Shown here piece after piece: positions 21,661 through 33,068 of a stretch of DNA of 64,000 nt. The DNA comes from Gentiana macrophylla (taxonomy: Eukaryota; Streptophyta; Magnoliopsida; Gentianales; Gentianaceae). The notes beneath the pieces are model-generated. The model was not told the origin of the DNA, did no database searches, and was given only the letters and a program-made list of their open reading frames with translations. The position numbers and the translations under genes are program-made. Where the stretch lies: NCBI GenBank assembly GCA_026214975.1, contig JAOBSW010001187.1:1-64000 (forward strand). The letters are read 5' to 3'. Within the stretch, counting starts at the first letter, position 1. Every line of letters starts with the position of its first letter.

Positions 21661-22720
21661 GTTATTTTGATTTTCAGAATATCATCTTGATGTAGGTCTC
21701 TTTGTAGTTTCTTCTACAGGGGTCGGCGAGATCCTTGAATCTGCTTGATTGTTGCATCGATAACATTGTCGCAGGATGTTAATGAGGCGAGATCGTAAAC
21801 TTTTAAGTCATTGAATCTTTCCAAAACTTCAACACAACTGGATCAGTGATTTGTTGATTTTAATGAGTTCACACTCTTTATCTTCCATACCAAAGTGAAC
21901 TTAGGTTCATCAAACACAACATTGATTGTTTCTTCATGTTTGATGTTCTTTTGTTCAAGACTCAATGCTCTGTGATTGAAGAATATCCTAAGAAAATTCC
22001 TTCATCATCGATTTTGGTTGGAATGTTTTCAAATGAACTTTATGATTTAGAATAAAACATTTGCTTCCAAATGGGTGAAAATAGGATATATTAGGTATCC
22101 TTCCATTCCAGATCTCATAAGGTGTCTTCAGCAGCTTCTTGTTTACTGATGTTCTATTTTGTGTATAGCATGCTGTATTTACTGCTTCAGCCCAATATCT
22201 TTCAGGTAGCAATGCTTCACAAATCATTGTTCTTCCTGCTTCCTTTAATGTCCTGTTTCTTCTTTCAAAGAACCCCATTTTTTGAGGTGTACCAAGCAAT
22301 GACAAGTTGATGAAGTACACCATTCATTCACAATATTCTCTTATAACTTTGTTGAGAAATTCAAGACTCGATCCGATCTAATCTTTATGATCATTAAACT
22401 TTTCTCATTTTGTAATCTCTTCAAAAGATTAGGCAAGCTTTGGAGTGTCTCACTTTTCTTGTTCATGAATATCACCCAAGTGTATCTAGAAAAATCATCC
22501 ACAACCACTAAGGTGTATTTCTTTCCTGTCACACTTGTTGGAGTTATTGGTCCAAAAAGATCCATGTGCATAAGCTCCAACACTCTGTTAGTTGATTGTT
22601 TAGTCTTTGACTTGAAACTTGACTTTATCTGTTTACCTTGCTGACATGCATCACAGATAGCATCCTTCTTGAAAGTGATCTCGGGTAAACCAACCACTAA
22701 CTTCTTCTTCACTAATGATT
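21661..22720 (-). pseudogene. Sirevirus integrase
   Basis: The minus-strand frame at 22712-22341 has the zinc-binding end CDACQQGKQIKSSF, then ELMHMDLFGP (first catalytic Asp) and YTLVVVDDFSRYTWVIF. The next frame (22323-21988) has ERRNRTLKEAGRTMI, ERYWAEAVNTACY and TPYEIWNGRIPNISYF, the conserved C-terminal core. The region with the second Asp (KIRSDRV) has the usual SDNG changed. Between 21980 and 21661 is a poorly conserved connection to RT. Integrase inserts the DNA copy into the genome. Confidence 0.85.
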
Positions 22721-23640
22721 AATATCATCAAAATTTAGATGATTTAACTTCTTGTGCCATAGCCAATTGAGTTGATTTGGTATGCACAATCAGTGAGTTT
22801 CGGCTGCAGTAGACCAATCCACAACATACATGTTCATTTGCCTTCTACCAAAGCAAGTACAACTTGATCACCTCTTTCACTAATGACAATACAATTGTTT
22901 TTGTCAAAAGTGACCTTGTATCCCATATCACGAATTGTCCAAAGGCTCGGCCAAGTTGTAATCCGATTCTTCCACATATGCAACATTCTTGATTGTAAGT
23001 CCATTTCGACAAGTGTGCCATATCCTCTTGTATAGCAGGTGTATTTTTGTTGCCAAAATTCACCCTTGGACCATCTTTTGCCACAAAGTTTGTAAGGCAG
23101 TGCTTATTCTTTGTCATGTGTCCTGGAACATCCCTTTGTCAAAGTACCTGACACCCTACAAAACAAAGTTAATGCATTTTAGGTACCCAAATCTGTTTGG
23201 GTCCATAGTGGTCAGTGGCAAGCATGACCCTTGGTATGTTTCCATAAGGTCTTCTCCTAAATGTGTCATACTTTGGTTCATACATGTATTCCACACATCC
23301 ATAAGTTCTAACAGTAGGTTGTGTAGGAACCACATATGTTTTTCTCGGCCTTTTGGTACATAATCTTTGTTTGAAATGATTCTTGTTATTAGAAACATTT
23401 GCATAACCATAGGTGTCTTGTCTATTAGAACGACTCTGTAATATGAGTCTCTTTGAGGTCTTGTGTAAGTCCTCTCATTGATTCCATTGCCTAGGTTTTA
23501 CCCTAGTGGTATGGTTATCTTGATTGTTTTAGCATTAGATGATGCAGAATATTCCAATCATTATCGCAGGAAGCAGTCTACCTTTCCCCCGAGATAAGTA
23601 TCCCTTGAATGATCAACATTTTTGGATTTGGGATTCTTAT
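22721..23640 (-). pseudogene. Sirevirus protease region (degenerate)
   Basis: Lies between the basic linker and integrase. Recognisable pieces are CLTNFVAKDGPRVNFGN (about 23100-23050), a DKNNCIVISERGD-type stretch near 22890, and an MTKNKH end of the protease motif at about 23117. The catalytic DSG triplet itself is not clean: the sequence just upstream of MTKN is shifted or scrambled. A second frame at 23400-23160 has ANPKQIWVPK-like residues. Confidence 0.65.
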
Positions 23641-25462
23641 TCTTGGAATATTTTGCTTTCTTTCCTACGTGGTCCAAAGAGACTTGGTTGGTAGCAGTCT
23701 GCTATATCAGTGAGCTTAGAAGGTACAAGAGTCCTATTTTTGGATTTATTCTTTTTACTAGGAGCTGTTGACTTCTGAGACCTTCGATTTTGCTTCTTTG
23801 AGGCATTCTCATTTGGTTTTACTGCTTCAGCAGCCTTACTGGGAGATGGATCTAGTGCAGGCACAAACTTAGGACCAATTCTGGTACTAGGTTCAGTAAC
23901 CTTACTGGATCCACTCTTGTTAGATTGCTGAGTTCCAAATCCAAGCCCAGTTCTATCTCCATAAGGCTTTCCTGATTTGTATGCGATTGGAACAAGATGG
24001 TTCAAATGATTCGAGAGAGGTGCTTTGGATGTTCAAAGCAGACTTATGCCGATTCATCCAACATCTTTTTCCTTACCTTTGAAAACCCTTAATTCAGCTT
24101 TCAATCTTCCAACTTCTAACTCAAGAGCCTCTTTTTCAGCCTTCACAATCTCATAACCAGATTGTATTATCCTTAGTTGATTAAGGATGGCATCCAAAGT
24201 CTCATTGTTGTCAGAATTTCTAGGATTTGAACCACAGGTTGATTCACAATCACTTCCAGCAGGAGTGTTTATAGATACAGTGTTGTATACCTCCTCAGTT
24301 TCATCCATGTTGGCCATCAAAGCATAATCCTCCATATCAAGAACTTGATCTTTGTGTCATCCGATTCATTTCCTTTTCGGATCCCACTTCATATCTCGAT
24401 TCATCTTGGCCAACCATAGCCTTCTTGCCATGTCTCCTTTGTTGACTCTTGGTCTTGATGAGATCTCCGGACGGTCAGTCTAAAATGTCCAGGCTTCTTA
24501 CAGTTGAAGCAAAGATAATCGAGTTCCTTGCCTTGTTTCAACTCGGGGACAATCAGTCCGAAGTGTCACGGTTTCTTGCAATGAAAGCATAGATAGTCAT
24601 TATCTTTCTTTGGTTCTTCTTTCCTTCTTTCAAGAGGCCTCTTTGTGAAATTTCTTGTAGGGGCCTTTCCGGTCTTCATCATTCGATTTTCTTGCTCAAG
24701 AGTGCAATTTGCTCTTGCATTTCATCTAGCATATCATCCTGTCCTCCCGATGTTTCTTCATGATGTGAAGCACCAATGCAAAGTGGTCTTTGGCTCTTCC
24801 TTTCGGGCCAGCACTAGCTTCTTGCTAAATTCATAGGCCTTAAGATCAGAGAACAGTTTGAAGGTGTCTTCTTCATGCAGCTTTCTCATTTCTTCAATTG
24901 CAGTCACCTTCATTTTCCAAACATCTCTTGCAGGTAAAGCTTCCAAGATTTTGGTGTTTACTTCCTCTTTTGAATAACTTACACTCGTGAGTAAGTTCAT
25001 CTAAGATTGCATTGAATCTGGACTCCATTTGCTCAATGGTTTCATTAGGTAGCATTTTGAACTTTTGAAACCTTTTTCTGGCCACACTGATTTTGTTCTT
25101 CTTTATTGCATCAGTGCCTTCACAGATTAAGTGAATCTTATCCCAAAGTTCCTTTGCAGTCTTGCAATCTTTGACTTTCATGTACATATTGCTATCCAAG
25201 GTTCTGTAGATGATATCAATAGCAATGTTGTTGAGGTTTGCTCTTTTCCTGTCTTCTGCATTCCATTCTCTCTTTGGTTTAGGAATGTACTCGATTCTGT
25301 CCACCCATTCATGCGCTTTGTAATCTCCAGTGGTCCTTCAGTTAGTACATCCATCATCTCATCATGAGTAGCAGCAAGATATGCCTGCATTCGACGTTTA
25401 TACTCATCAAATCTATCAAGAGAACACATCAACATGGTTCTAGCATACTGTGTGTTATCCAT
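23641..25462 (-). pseudogene. Sirevirus gag
   Basis: Start at 25462 (MDNTQYARTMLMC). The Gag/UBN2 domain follows in two frames: KRMNGWTESS-like residues, then DRKRANLNNIAIDIIYRTL, CKTAKELWDKIHLICEGT and NETIEQMESRFNAI, then VTAIEEMRKLHEEDTFKLFSDLKAYE in a third frame (24990-24800). Two CCHC knuckles lie at about 24597-24560 (CFHCKKP-HF, with a stop in place of Gly) and 24522-24483 (CFNCKKPGHF). A coiled-coil-like segment (24335-24054) and a Lys/Ser-rich linker with QKSTAPSKKNKSKN (24005-23640) follow. Gag packages the RNA in virus-like particles. Multiple frame breaks. Confidence 0.85.
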
Positions 25463-25554
25463 GATGCAAGTCTTGAAAATCAGTAACTTGAAGGAAAGTT
25501 TTTAAAGAATTTTCACAAGCACAACAAGTAGGATTCCTTCAGAACAGAAGCACT

Positions 25555-25566
25555 GCTCCGATACCA
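25555..25566 (-). other. Sirevirus primer-binding site
   Basis: Minus strand TGGTATCGGAGC, two bases from the 5' LTR end at 25569. Close to the initiator tRNA-Met complement TGGTATCAGAGC used by Copia elements. Confidence 0.85.
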
Positions 25567-25568
25567 AT

Positions 25569-27270
25569 TGTTGGTCCCTTGAAAAGGCTTTAGTTAAGTT
25601 TAGAGGGGGGGTGAATAAACTTAACACTTAAAACTTTGGAGTTAACAAATTCTGCAACTTCAAGACTGCTTGATACTTGATCAAGAATCTGCCGAGACCT
25701 CGATATCCTTACGATAAATGTGAGTCTCTTGTGATTCGATTTCTTGAATTTGTGCAGCGGAATAATATCAAAATTAAGCCTTGTTACTTGTTGTTAAATA
25801 TGTTACAAAGTATTAGATACTCAGTAGTGTATGTGTGTGATTTCAGTTGCTAGATTCAGCAGGTTGATATGAATAATGACTAAGTGTAGAAAGTAAATGC
25901 AGTAAGTAAGTAGAGAGATTTTTATAGTGGTTCCAGGTGATGTAATCCTGCACGCCCACTCTTCTCTGTGATGTTGGAGGAAATTCACTAGTAATCTTTG
26001 AGTTATCTCGTTACAAAGAATCCTAGGTTGCTTGTCCTTCACCAATAACTATGGCTTCACTGGCGAAAACTAAGAACAGGTAGGATTGTTGCTCCCGAGT
26101 CTTCCACTTGGTCCTTGAAGGGTAGAATTGCCTCTTCACTGGCTCTCCACCACAAACCAACGATCTTTCACACCTAACAGATGCTTCTTTGTTTTGTGAG
26201 CTCTTTATAAAATAAAGAATGAATCAAGTAAATGATTCGATTGCAAAGCGACTTGATTAGGATGATATAATCGGCTGACTTGCGTCTTCAGTGTGTATGC
26301 TTGATGCGGCTTAAACACGTAATGCACATGAAGAAAATAACTAGATCAGTGACCTTAAGCTCATGAAGTTCAAGCAGGTGTTTTTCACTCAATGTTATCA
26401 CTTGAAGTTTTATACCAAAATTCATCATCTTTTCTTGAGTTGAAAGTCCTCTATTTATAGGTAGGAATGCATGTGACTTGAATTTGAAATTCAAATGTGA
26501 CCGTTCCTTGTATTTGTCTCATCCTCACCGCATCTCGTCACTATTCATGGGGATCGACTTTGTCGAGATTACTTTTTGACAAAGATCTGCCCACCCTTTG
26601 ACTTGTATCCAATGGATAAAAATATGGATCATCCCAACGTCTTTTTAATCTCGGCCTTTGATTTGCTTGATAAGTCGAGGTAGTTGGTCGTTCTTATCCA
26701 TGTAACTTCTCAATAATCTTGAATTAATCGAGGCATATATCGCTGAGTTCATTAGTCTGTTTGTAAAACCAATCGATCTGCTTGAATATTATATTTTTGT
26801 CTCGTAAAATATAATGCAATTGATTCCTTTATCCAACTTTTATTTGTGAAGTTAGATTACATCATTTTGAATATAACTAAGTTCCAAACATCATCCAACT
26901 TGTGGAACTTAGACCTTCTACACAAGGTATATGTAATCAATTTAGGTCATCACAGACTTGCCTAGATACTCGATTCCATATCCTTGACATTAAATACTAA
27001 GTTTGATCCCTTAGCCTTCATTTCTTGAGTTTGAACCTCGGCCTTGGTCTTGAGTCTTCAAGAGTTGCACCGATCATCGACCTATCTACCCTCATCGACT
27101 AGACCGATCTGCGATAAATAAGATCAATGACCTATTCTGATGCTTGTTTGATCAAACCTATTTATGAATCAAACTCTAATAAACCTATACATTTTATCTA
27201 GACATCTTTTGCCTTTGCACTATAACAACTAGTATGGCACTCATCATCAAAACTAAGAAATAAGTCCAAC
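25569..27270 (-). repeat. Sirevirus 5' LTR (1,702 bp)
   Basis: Plus strand starts TGTTGGTCCCTTG and ends AAGTCCAAC, one base short of the CA seen in the other LTR, directly before the right target duplication gagtt at 27271-27275. TATA-like box (minus CTATAAATAG) at 26451-26460. Compared with 13558-15272, differences concentrate at CAG/CTG positions. Confidence 0.9.
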
Positions 27271-27940
27271 GAGTTTTTTCATGCAATTCAGGCAGCGTAA
27301 TTAGAGTATCACGAGCTTGAATTGCTCTCGATATTTCAACGTGTTCAGGCCCGAGGTTTTTCAAAAATAAATCAACAAGATCTTCAGGATGTACAGGTGA
27401 ATCCAGAGCACCAAGCTCTTCCACCTTCGATTTAATGGACGTAAAATAAGCAGAAACAGAGGAGTTACCTTTCGTGATGGATCGAAGGTGCTATTTTAAT
27501 TGTTTTATCCTACCACAATTATGCTTACCAAACGTATCAGTGAGGACGGTCCATGCTTCTTGTGCCGAGTAAGTGTGCTGAATAATGGTTGCAAGATCTT
27601 GTGAAACCGACCCCAGAATTACATTATGAACCAACGAGTCTTGAAGAATCCACAAATTATACTCCGGATTGGGGAAGGAAACACCATCAGCGGTAAGAAC
27701 CTTGGGAGGGCAGGATTTAGAACCATCAATAAAGCCAAGAATCCCATGACCGACGATAAGAGTAGTGAGTTGCAGCTTCCACGCTGCATAATTTGCATTG
27801 GTGAGTTTGATGGGTGCTTGGAGAGTGGGGTTTAGAGCAATGACAGATGGAATTTGGGGTGAGGAAGGAGGCTGAGTGGTTGTTGCTGCGGTGCTATTGA
27901 AAGATTGAGCGGTGCCAGAAGAAGAGTCATTGGTGGACAT
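27271..27940 (-). pseudogene. Copia gag, N-terminal part (Ale/Retrofit-like)
   Basis: Start ATG at 27940 (MSTNDSSSGTAQSFNS), then a Ser/Thr/Pro-rich head, IKLTNANYAAWKLQLTTLI and YNLWILQDSLVHNVILGSV, and the QEAWTVLTDTFGKHNCGRIKQLK motif, all typical of the UBN2/DUF4219 Gag of the Ale/Retrofit Copia lineage. A frame change near 27490 moves to a second segment (27424-27276) with EELGALDSPVHPEDLVDL and GLGP-like residues. The Sirevirus-type element interrupts it at 27270, and the remainder is at 13557 and below. Confidence 0.85.
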
Positions 27941-28116
27941 GGCGAGAGCAGATGGTCCGACGCTGAAGCTAGGGCGGAAATGAGAAAGTATGAAGAAGAC
28001 GTAGAGAAACGAGGGTTTTTATGCGGCTGGAATGAAAAAATAAAAAATTGGAAAGGTTTATGCGGCTGGAATGAAAAAGTAAAAAATTGGAAAAGGAAAA
28101 AGAAGGATTCTCAACT

Positions 28117-28127
28117 CTCTGATACCA
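28117..28127 (-). other. Primer-binding site of the Ale-like Copia element
   Basis: Minus strand TGGTATCAGAG, perfect to the initiator tRNA-Met type site, directly against the LTR end at 28128. Confidence 0.85.
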
Positions 28128-28181
28128 TGTTAGATAAATTGGAATAGTATTTCGTTGATTGAAAATGAGGTTACAGTATAG

Positions 28182-28221
<40 letters not shown>

Positions 28222-28327
28222 TTATGGAACATTATGGAACTATGGAGAATAATACAAATAAATACAATTAATACAAATAATCCTAATAACAAATGGTTTC
28301 CGTATTTAGATAAACTATTCTTCATCA
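28128..28327 (-). repeat. 5' LTR of the Ale-like Copia element (about 200 bp)
   Basis: Plus strand starts TGTTAGATAAATTGG next to the primer-binding site and ends near CTTCATCA at 28327 (or two bases later). It contains a (TA)n microsatellite. Small LTRs are usual in this lineage. The outer edge is set from the start of homology between 28334 and the left Copia-like element, so it is accurate to a few bases only. Confidence 0.7.
28184..28218. repeat. (AT)n microsatellite
   Basis: Uninterrupted AT dinucleotides over 35 bases within the small Copia LTR. Confidence 0.95.
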
Positions 28328-28333
28328 CATATT

Positions 28334-29240
28334 GATTAGTGCATATATCCTATAGATAAGATCTTAAGACTGGCTAAGGGTGATTCCTATCTCCCTGTCT
28401 AAGAACACTATCTCAAAGGAAAAATGACTAAGTAAACTCTCAATTTGGAAAGGGTTATAGAGCTAAAGAAGAATCATATCGTTCATATTGACCTTCGGGG
28501 TCTTGTGAAGGATACAAGCTAGTGGGAGCTTTTGAGTGGTAGATATTTTGTCTGATGGCTACTTGAAACGCTGAAGTTTATCTAAATATTTAGAGGAATC
28601 TCTGATATTACTAGAGAAGAGAGTATTCCATCTCAGAAATAGGCTATGGCATGGTTTTGGCACTGATGCTTGGCCTACCTCCGAGTGAAACGATTTCATT
28701 GAAAGGATAAACCATGGATTGCCTTCTATAGTTATTGATGTGCTACAATACACTGCTTAAATCGATTAAGATATTGGCTACAAAATAACTGTATACATTA
28801 TTATCTAAATACCGAGAAGTCTATCTAGAAGATGCTTATGAATTTATGGATAAGGAAACTACGTTTACGTCACTTCCGTAAATAGAGGTGTTTAGCACTT
28901 GGTGTTGAAGGTAGGACTGGAGATTTTGCATACACGTTCAGATGGTGACTGTTTGTGAAATATCTTAGTACAATGAGTGAAGGTTGGCTATAAGATTCTT
29001 AAGATAGGATAATGACGGTTAAACTGTCACAGCCTTTCTAGAAGAATGTATAAATAACAACCTTGGACCATGGAGTAGAGTTACTCAAGGAATTACTATT
29101 TGATTTAATCACACCATATCCAACATTGGTTGTTGGGGATAACGCTAATAAATACTATTGAACCAGATCAGAATGTCAATCCACCCAAATGCAGTGGGAG
29201 TATGGTTTATCCATTGACTCGCTGTGATTATGCAGACGTT
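28334..29240 (+). repeat. Internal block shared with 1-850 (inverted)
   Basis: Collinear with the reverse complement of 1-850, including GATTAGTGCATATATCCTAT at its start and CACCATATCCAACATTGGTTGTTGG near its end (the latter given here as a position marker only). No intact reading frame. Confidence 0.7.
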
Positions 29241-29917
29241 ACAGTCTGCTGGGGGTGATTGATAACCTATGGTCTTTTGTAAAGACTGTATAGAATTCTG
29301 GAAAAAGGAGGTTGGTTTAAAGCCATAAACCTATAAATAGAGTTTTGGAACTCCAATTCTATTCACACTTTTGTAGAACCACCTGAGTGTCTTAGGCCCA
29401 GTGGGAGAAATTGGATCTACGTGAAAAGAGTTGGATGAATGAGAAAGTTTAACTTTCAAGGCAAAGCCAAGTGGTCTAGGGGTAATTCCCTGAGAAGTAG
29501 ATAGTTCAATAGGGGTGATGCCCTGAAACTGTCTCATCATTCAGCCTTGCTTGTCTCCATGGAAAGCATAAAGATTACCAGGGTTGATGCCCTGAAACTT
29601 TCTTGCCGTACAATAGAGCTTGAATTCATTCAAAATAGAGAAAGGTTATTAGCTTTAATCCAATGACAGATTGACTGCCTATGCTTATATACATTGGTGG
29701 ATTAAAGCAAACCTCTAAGTCATTTAAAGCCACATGTTTGAAATATGGGAGCATGACCAGAATATTGATGAGTCTTTTGTAGACCAGAGAATGAATGTTG
29801 GTAAAGAATAGACGTTAGTGTAAATGCAAGGTAACACTGCAATAGTTGTAAGCAACATGGGGGTGTTATCTAAAGTTAGAAACTGATGAGCCAAAGCTTC
29901 TCTGAATTAGAGAAGTG
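29241..29917 (+). other. Non-coding interior with three GGGGTGATGCCCTGA-like motifs
   Basis: The motifs are at about 29478 (GGGGTAATTCCCTGAG), 29512 (GGGGTGATGCCCTGAAACT) and 29580 (AGGGTTGATGCCCTGAAACT). Each is a small inverted repeat (AGGG...CCCT) and the last two share the following bases. No coding sense. The sequence ends at the target duplication aagtg (29913-29917). Confidence 0.5.
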
Positions 29918-31477
29918 TGTTTACGACTAATTTTGTGGTTTATATCGAGTTATTCCGTAACAATATCTTCCGTGTTTTAGTGTTTTTTTTATATAGAAAA
30001 TCACTTGCTAAAAGGATAAATTGGAAGAATGGGTTTAGAATTTATTAAAGTGTGAAAATCGAGCTATTTATGTGGTTTTTATTTATTTATGTATGATTTT
30101 ACACTTTGCTCATTTCTATCGCCTTGTAGGTATGCTTGCATGTTGTGAAAGGAGCTAGAACGGTGTTTGATTGAAGATTAAAGGAAAGAGATAAAGTTGA
30201 AGATTTCGAATTTGGATCACATCGAATCAAGGCGTCCAGAAACCGGCCCGGTGGGCGGCGTCACTATTATTCGGTGGCGTCCAGAGAGAGATATTTGATT
30301 GAGTTGTGAAAATTTCAGCAGACGAAAGCGTCCATTTTTGCATAGGGACGGACGTCCAAGAAGACTCGGCCCGACTCGATGAATTTTGTGAAGTCTGGAC
30401 GGGCGTCTACCTTTCTGGACGGGCGTCCAATAGCCAACTTAACCCCAGCCGCCTCAAAATCCTATAAATACCAGCGCATATCAAACCCTAAAGGAGAACA
30501 CATCATATCATTCATTCAAAAATACACACAATGACCGTGATATTCCATAAGGAGCAAACGAGTGATGAATTCTTCCATCTCAACAATCATGATCACCAAC
30601 ATGATTGTTGGCTAAGCAAATCTCGCGGTGGGACAAGCGAGGAAACCAATCAACAACCACACCAACTAGAGGATTTTTAGCTATATCTTAGTGAGTTAAA
30701 TTCATGATTTTTCATCAATTGGATATTGTTATATTGTTTATGTTTTATTTGAATCGAGAGATCGATGAAACTATCTTTTTGATTGAATTTATATGAGAAT
30801 ATTGTTCAAGCTTTGATCTTTTCAATTGATGCAATTAATTGTGATTCAAGAGATTGTTTATGATTAGTTGAGTAGAGTATTGGAGACAATCTCATGATCG
30901 TGTTATGCATGCTAGTTTAGTTTTGCTTGAGAAAGAAAACGAAACCCTAGAAATTGATTAAAGAGATTTAATCGAATTCGTGATTTGATCATTACTAAAA
31001 ATCGTATCTTTAGCGCGCAATCTAGTTGGGGTTGGTTGGTTGATTGGTGGATTCTCGTTGCCTTGCCGTTCTTTTAATTATTTGATAAACCGATTCGTTC
31101 ATATCAACTTTTGTTGCTAAGTTTAGTTATTTTAAAAACCCTAGTTTTTACCTGCTGTTTTCTGCATATTTTCTGTTTCCAGAACGTTATCGGACGCCCG
31201 TCCACATCAGTTAACGCCCGTCCACATCAGTGAACGCCCGTTCAGTGTCGTTTTTGTTCTATTTTCTGCTATTTTCTGTTTCTAGTCATAGTTTCTAGAT
31301 TATAATTAATATATACCTTAGTTTTAGGTAATAATTTGTGACATAATCGATACAATAACTGTACTTAATCCGATAGACGTTCGATTCCCTTTGGACGAGC
31401 CGGTAACACCTTTACTGCGAGCCTTGCACTTGGGGTGTTCCGGTAATTATAAATTTAAAACGAGTTTTTACCGAACA
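29918..31477 (+). repeat. Athila 5' LTR (1,560 bp)
   Basis: Starts TGTTTACGACTAATTTTG and ends TACCGAACA. TATA box CTATAAATA at 30462-30470, preceded by GGACGGGCGTCC-type motifs at about 30225-30430. A second motif cluster at 31190-31235 lies in U5. The partner at 46096-47645 is highly similar, with differences concentrated at CAG/CTG words. Confidence 0.95.
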
Positions 31478-31483
31478 AGTTTT

Positions 31484-31500
31484 TGGCGCCGTTGCCGGGG
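31484..31500 (+). other. Athila primer-binding site (tRNA-Asp)
   Basis: TGGCGCCGTTGCCGGGG, six bases after the LTR, perfectly complementary to the 3' end of plant tRNA-Asp(GTC) as I know it. This is the usual primer for Athila elements. Confidence 0.9.
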
Positions 31501-32200
31501 AATCGGCAACGGTTGTCGGATTCTTCGTAGTGAAGTTTTCTGTGTCGGCAGTATTTTGGCCATAACTTTCGGCTCGTGTGTCTGTTTGGCGCGCAGGACC
31601 CCAATTCGGAAAGCTCGTTCCGACGCCGACGACGTTGCAAACCTCCTATGGCCGTTCGACACCATTTTCGAGGTCAAAATCCATTGTTTTCCCTTCCATT
31701 TTAGTCCTAGAAGATTTCAACACGTTTTTTTTCACCGTCATAGTGTTTTTCCTGTTTTAAGTTTTTCGTAGGTAGGTTTCTTTTCCTGTTTCTGTTTCTA
31801 TAACCTTTCTAAATTAAAAAAATAGTAAGAACAAAATATATATATAAAGAACGGGCGTCCAGCATTTGAGCGCCTGTCGCTCTAATTTAATTTGTCTTAC
31901 GAACGCTAGTTCGTTGACTCAACGAGCGCCCACTTCGAATTTCTCTGAACCAGCATTCACTCATCACGAACGCCGGTTCAATCTCTTAAATTTTCACCTC
32001 TCTCCTTCTCTCTTCTCTCTTTCTAAACCTCTAAACTCTCTAATCTTCTCTACATTCGTTCTCATCAACCCTGAGGTTGATTTCTTCCTATTCTGCTCTT
32101 CTGGTTTATGCAAACCAGGAGTAAGAAGGGACCTCTTACATTTAATCCCAAACCTAAGCGATCTATTATCAGGAGAAAGCTCTTCCCTAATCCAGACATT
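31501..32200 (+). other. Athila 5' leader with conserved hairpin
   Basis: About 700 bases before gag. The stretch 31550-31710 is shared with the leader of the non-autonomous element (reverse of about 37480-37650), including GGCGCGCAGGACCCCAATTC followed by CGGAAAGCTCGTTCCG, which can fold on itself. Motif variants of the GGACG-CGTCC family lie at 31852-31980. A role in dimerisation or packaging is inference. Confidence 0.6.
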
Positions 32201-33068
32201 ATGGCTAACGAAGTTCAAAATCCAGATCCTCAAGCCCAAATGAATCTGATCCTTCAACAGATGCAGGCAATACAACAACAATAGAATCAACAAGCTGGGA
32301 TAAATAATCAATTTCAACAGTTCCGTCAGAACCAACTAAACCAATTAAATCAAGACCCCTATGCTCCCTATCTTGACCAAGACTTCCTGGAAGGGCATAG
32401 ACCTATTCGCCCTCCAGACATGGGGCAAGTGAACTTCGATCTGAAAAATGGAGTGGTAGGACTGGTCCAGAATAGTTCTTTTCATGGCTGGCGGCGAAGA
32501 TCCTCATGACTTCTAGTCCACCTTCGTTCAAATGCGAAGCGAGCCACTATCCTGGTGTTGATTCTGAGATTGTCAAGTTAAAACTCTTCCCATTTGCTCT
32601 AAAGGGTGAAGCAAACCGTTGGTTCAAATCTTTAGCCCATCATTCTCTCTGTACCTGGAATGATGTCAAAAGAGCCTTTGCTCTGAAGTTTGTCTCACCT
32701 GGGACAATCATGGACATGAAAAGGGAGATAGCCACATTTGAACAACTGGATGGTGAGAGTGTGGGGAAAGCATGGGAGAGACTAAATATGTTGATGAGGA
32801 AGTGCCCCAACTATGGATACAGTAGACATGAGCTACTAGAGTTATTCTACAGAGGTGTCTCTCAACCAAATAGAGACTTCCTTGATTCAACTGCTCATGG
32901 ATCATTCCTAGGGGGAGGTGATGACGCTGCTTACAGGGTAGCTGAAACTATAAAAAAGAATAACATGTGGTCAACTCCAAGGAAGACCTATGTTAGTGGG
33001 AATAAGAAAGAATCCGCTGCGAGCAATTCTGAGACTAAGATGTTAGTTGCTCAAATGGAAATGATGAG
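32201..33068 (+). pseudogene. Athila gag, N-terminal part
   Basis: Probable start ATG at 32201 (MANEVQNPDPQAQMN). Gln-rich head with an in-frame stop at 32282, then the PPDMGQVNFDLKNG region, a further break near 32500-32530, and the Retrotrans_gag domain in an open frame: YPGVDSEIVKLKLFPFALKG, ANRWFKSLAHHSLCTWNDVK, FEQLDGESVGKAWERLNMLM and CPNYGYSRHELLELFYRGV. The frame runs to 33068, where the non-autonomous element enters through a duplicated atgag. The C-terminal part resumes at 39423 in the same frame once the insertion is disregarded. Confidence 0.9.

Larger units (their letters stand above)
13558..27270 (-). mobile_element. Sirevirus-type Copia retrotransposon, complete ends (13.7 kb)
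   Basis: LTRs at 13558-15272 and 25569-27270 flank gag, protease, integrase, RT, RNase H and a long extra 3' ORF, all on the minus strand. Five-base duplications gagtt occur at 13553-13557 and 27271-27275. The primer-binding site and polypurine tract are in place. Lineage is judged from the RNase H end (CDNTSAIAITENPV and FTKPLDSERFAKL), the RT motif QIYVDDIIFGS, the two zinc knuckles and the extra ORF after pol, all features of Sirevirus (SIRE) elements. It was inserted in the gag of an Ale-like Copia. All coding regions have frameshifts, some of which fall in CAG/CTG-rich spots and may be artefacts. Confidence 0.9.
12376..28327 (-). mobile_element. Ale/Retrofit-like Copia element split by a Sirevirus-type element
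   Basis: Minus-strand order: 5' LTR (28327 to 28128), primer-binding site, gag (27940 to 27271), then 13.7 kb of inserted element, then the gag end, zinc knuckle, protease and the start of integrase (13557 to 12376). The Gag sequence with LTNANYAAWKLQLTTL and LDGS-type residues, and the small LTR of about 200 bases, fit the Ale/Retrofit lineage. The rest of integrase, RT, RNase H and the 3' LTR are missing because the element stops at the reverse LTR at 12375. Several frames are shifted. The right end borders the plus-strand Copia-like element at 28328. Confidence 0.8.

Noticed and set aside
31994..32335. 113-codon minus-strand frame at the gag start
   Set aside because: Antisense to the leader and the Gln-rich start of gag. 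No independent support.
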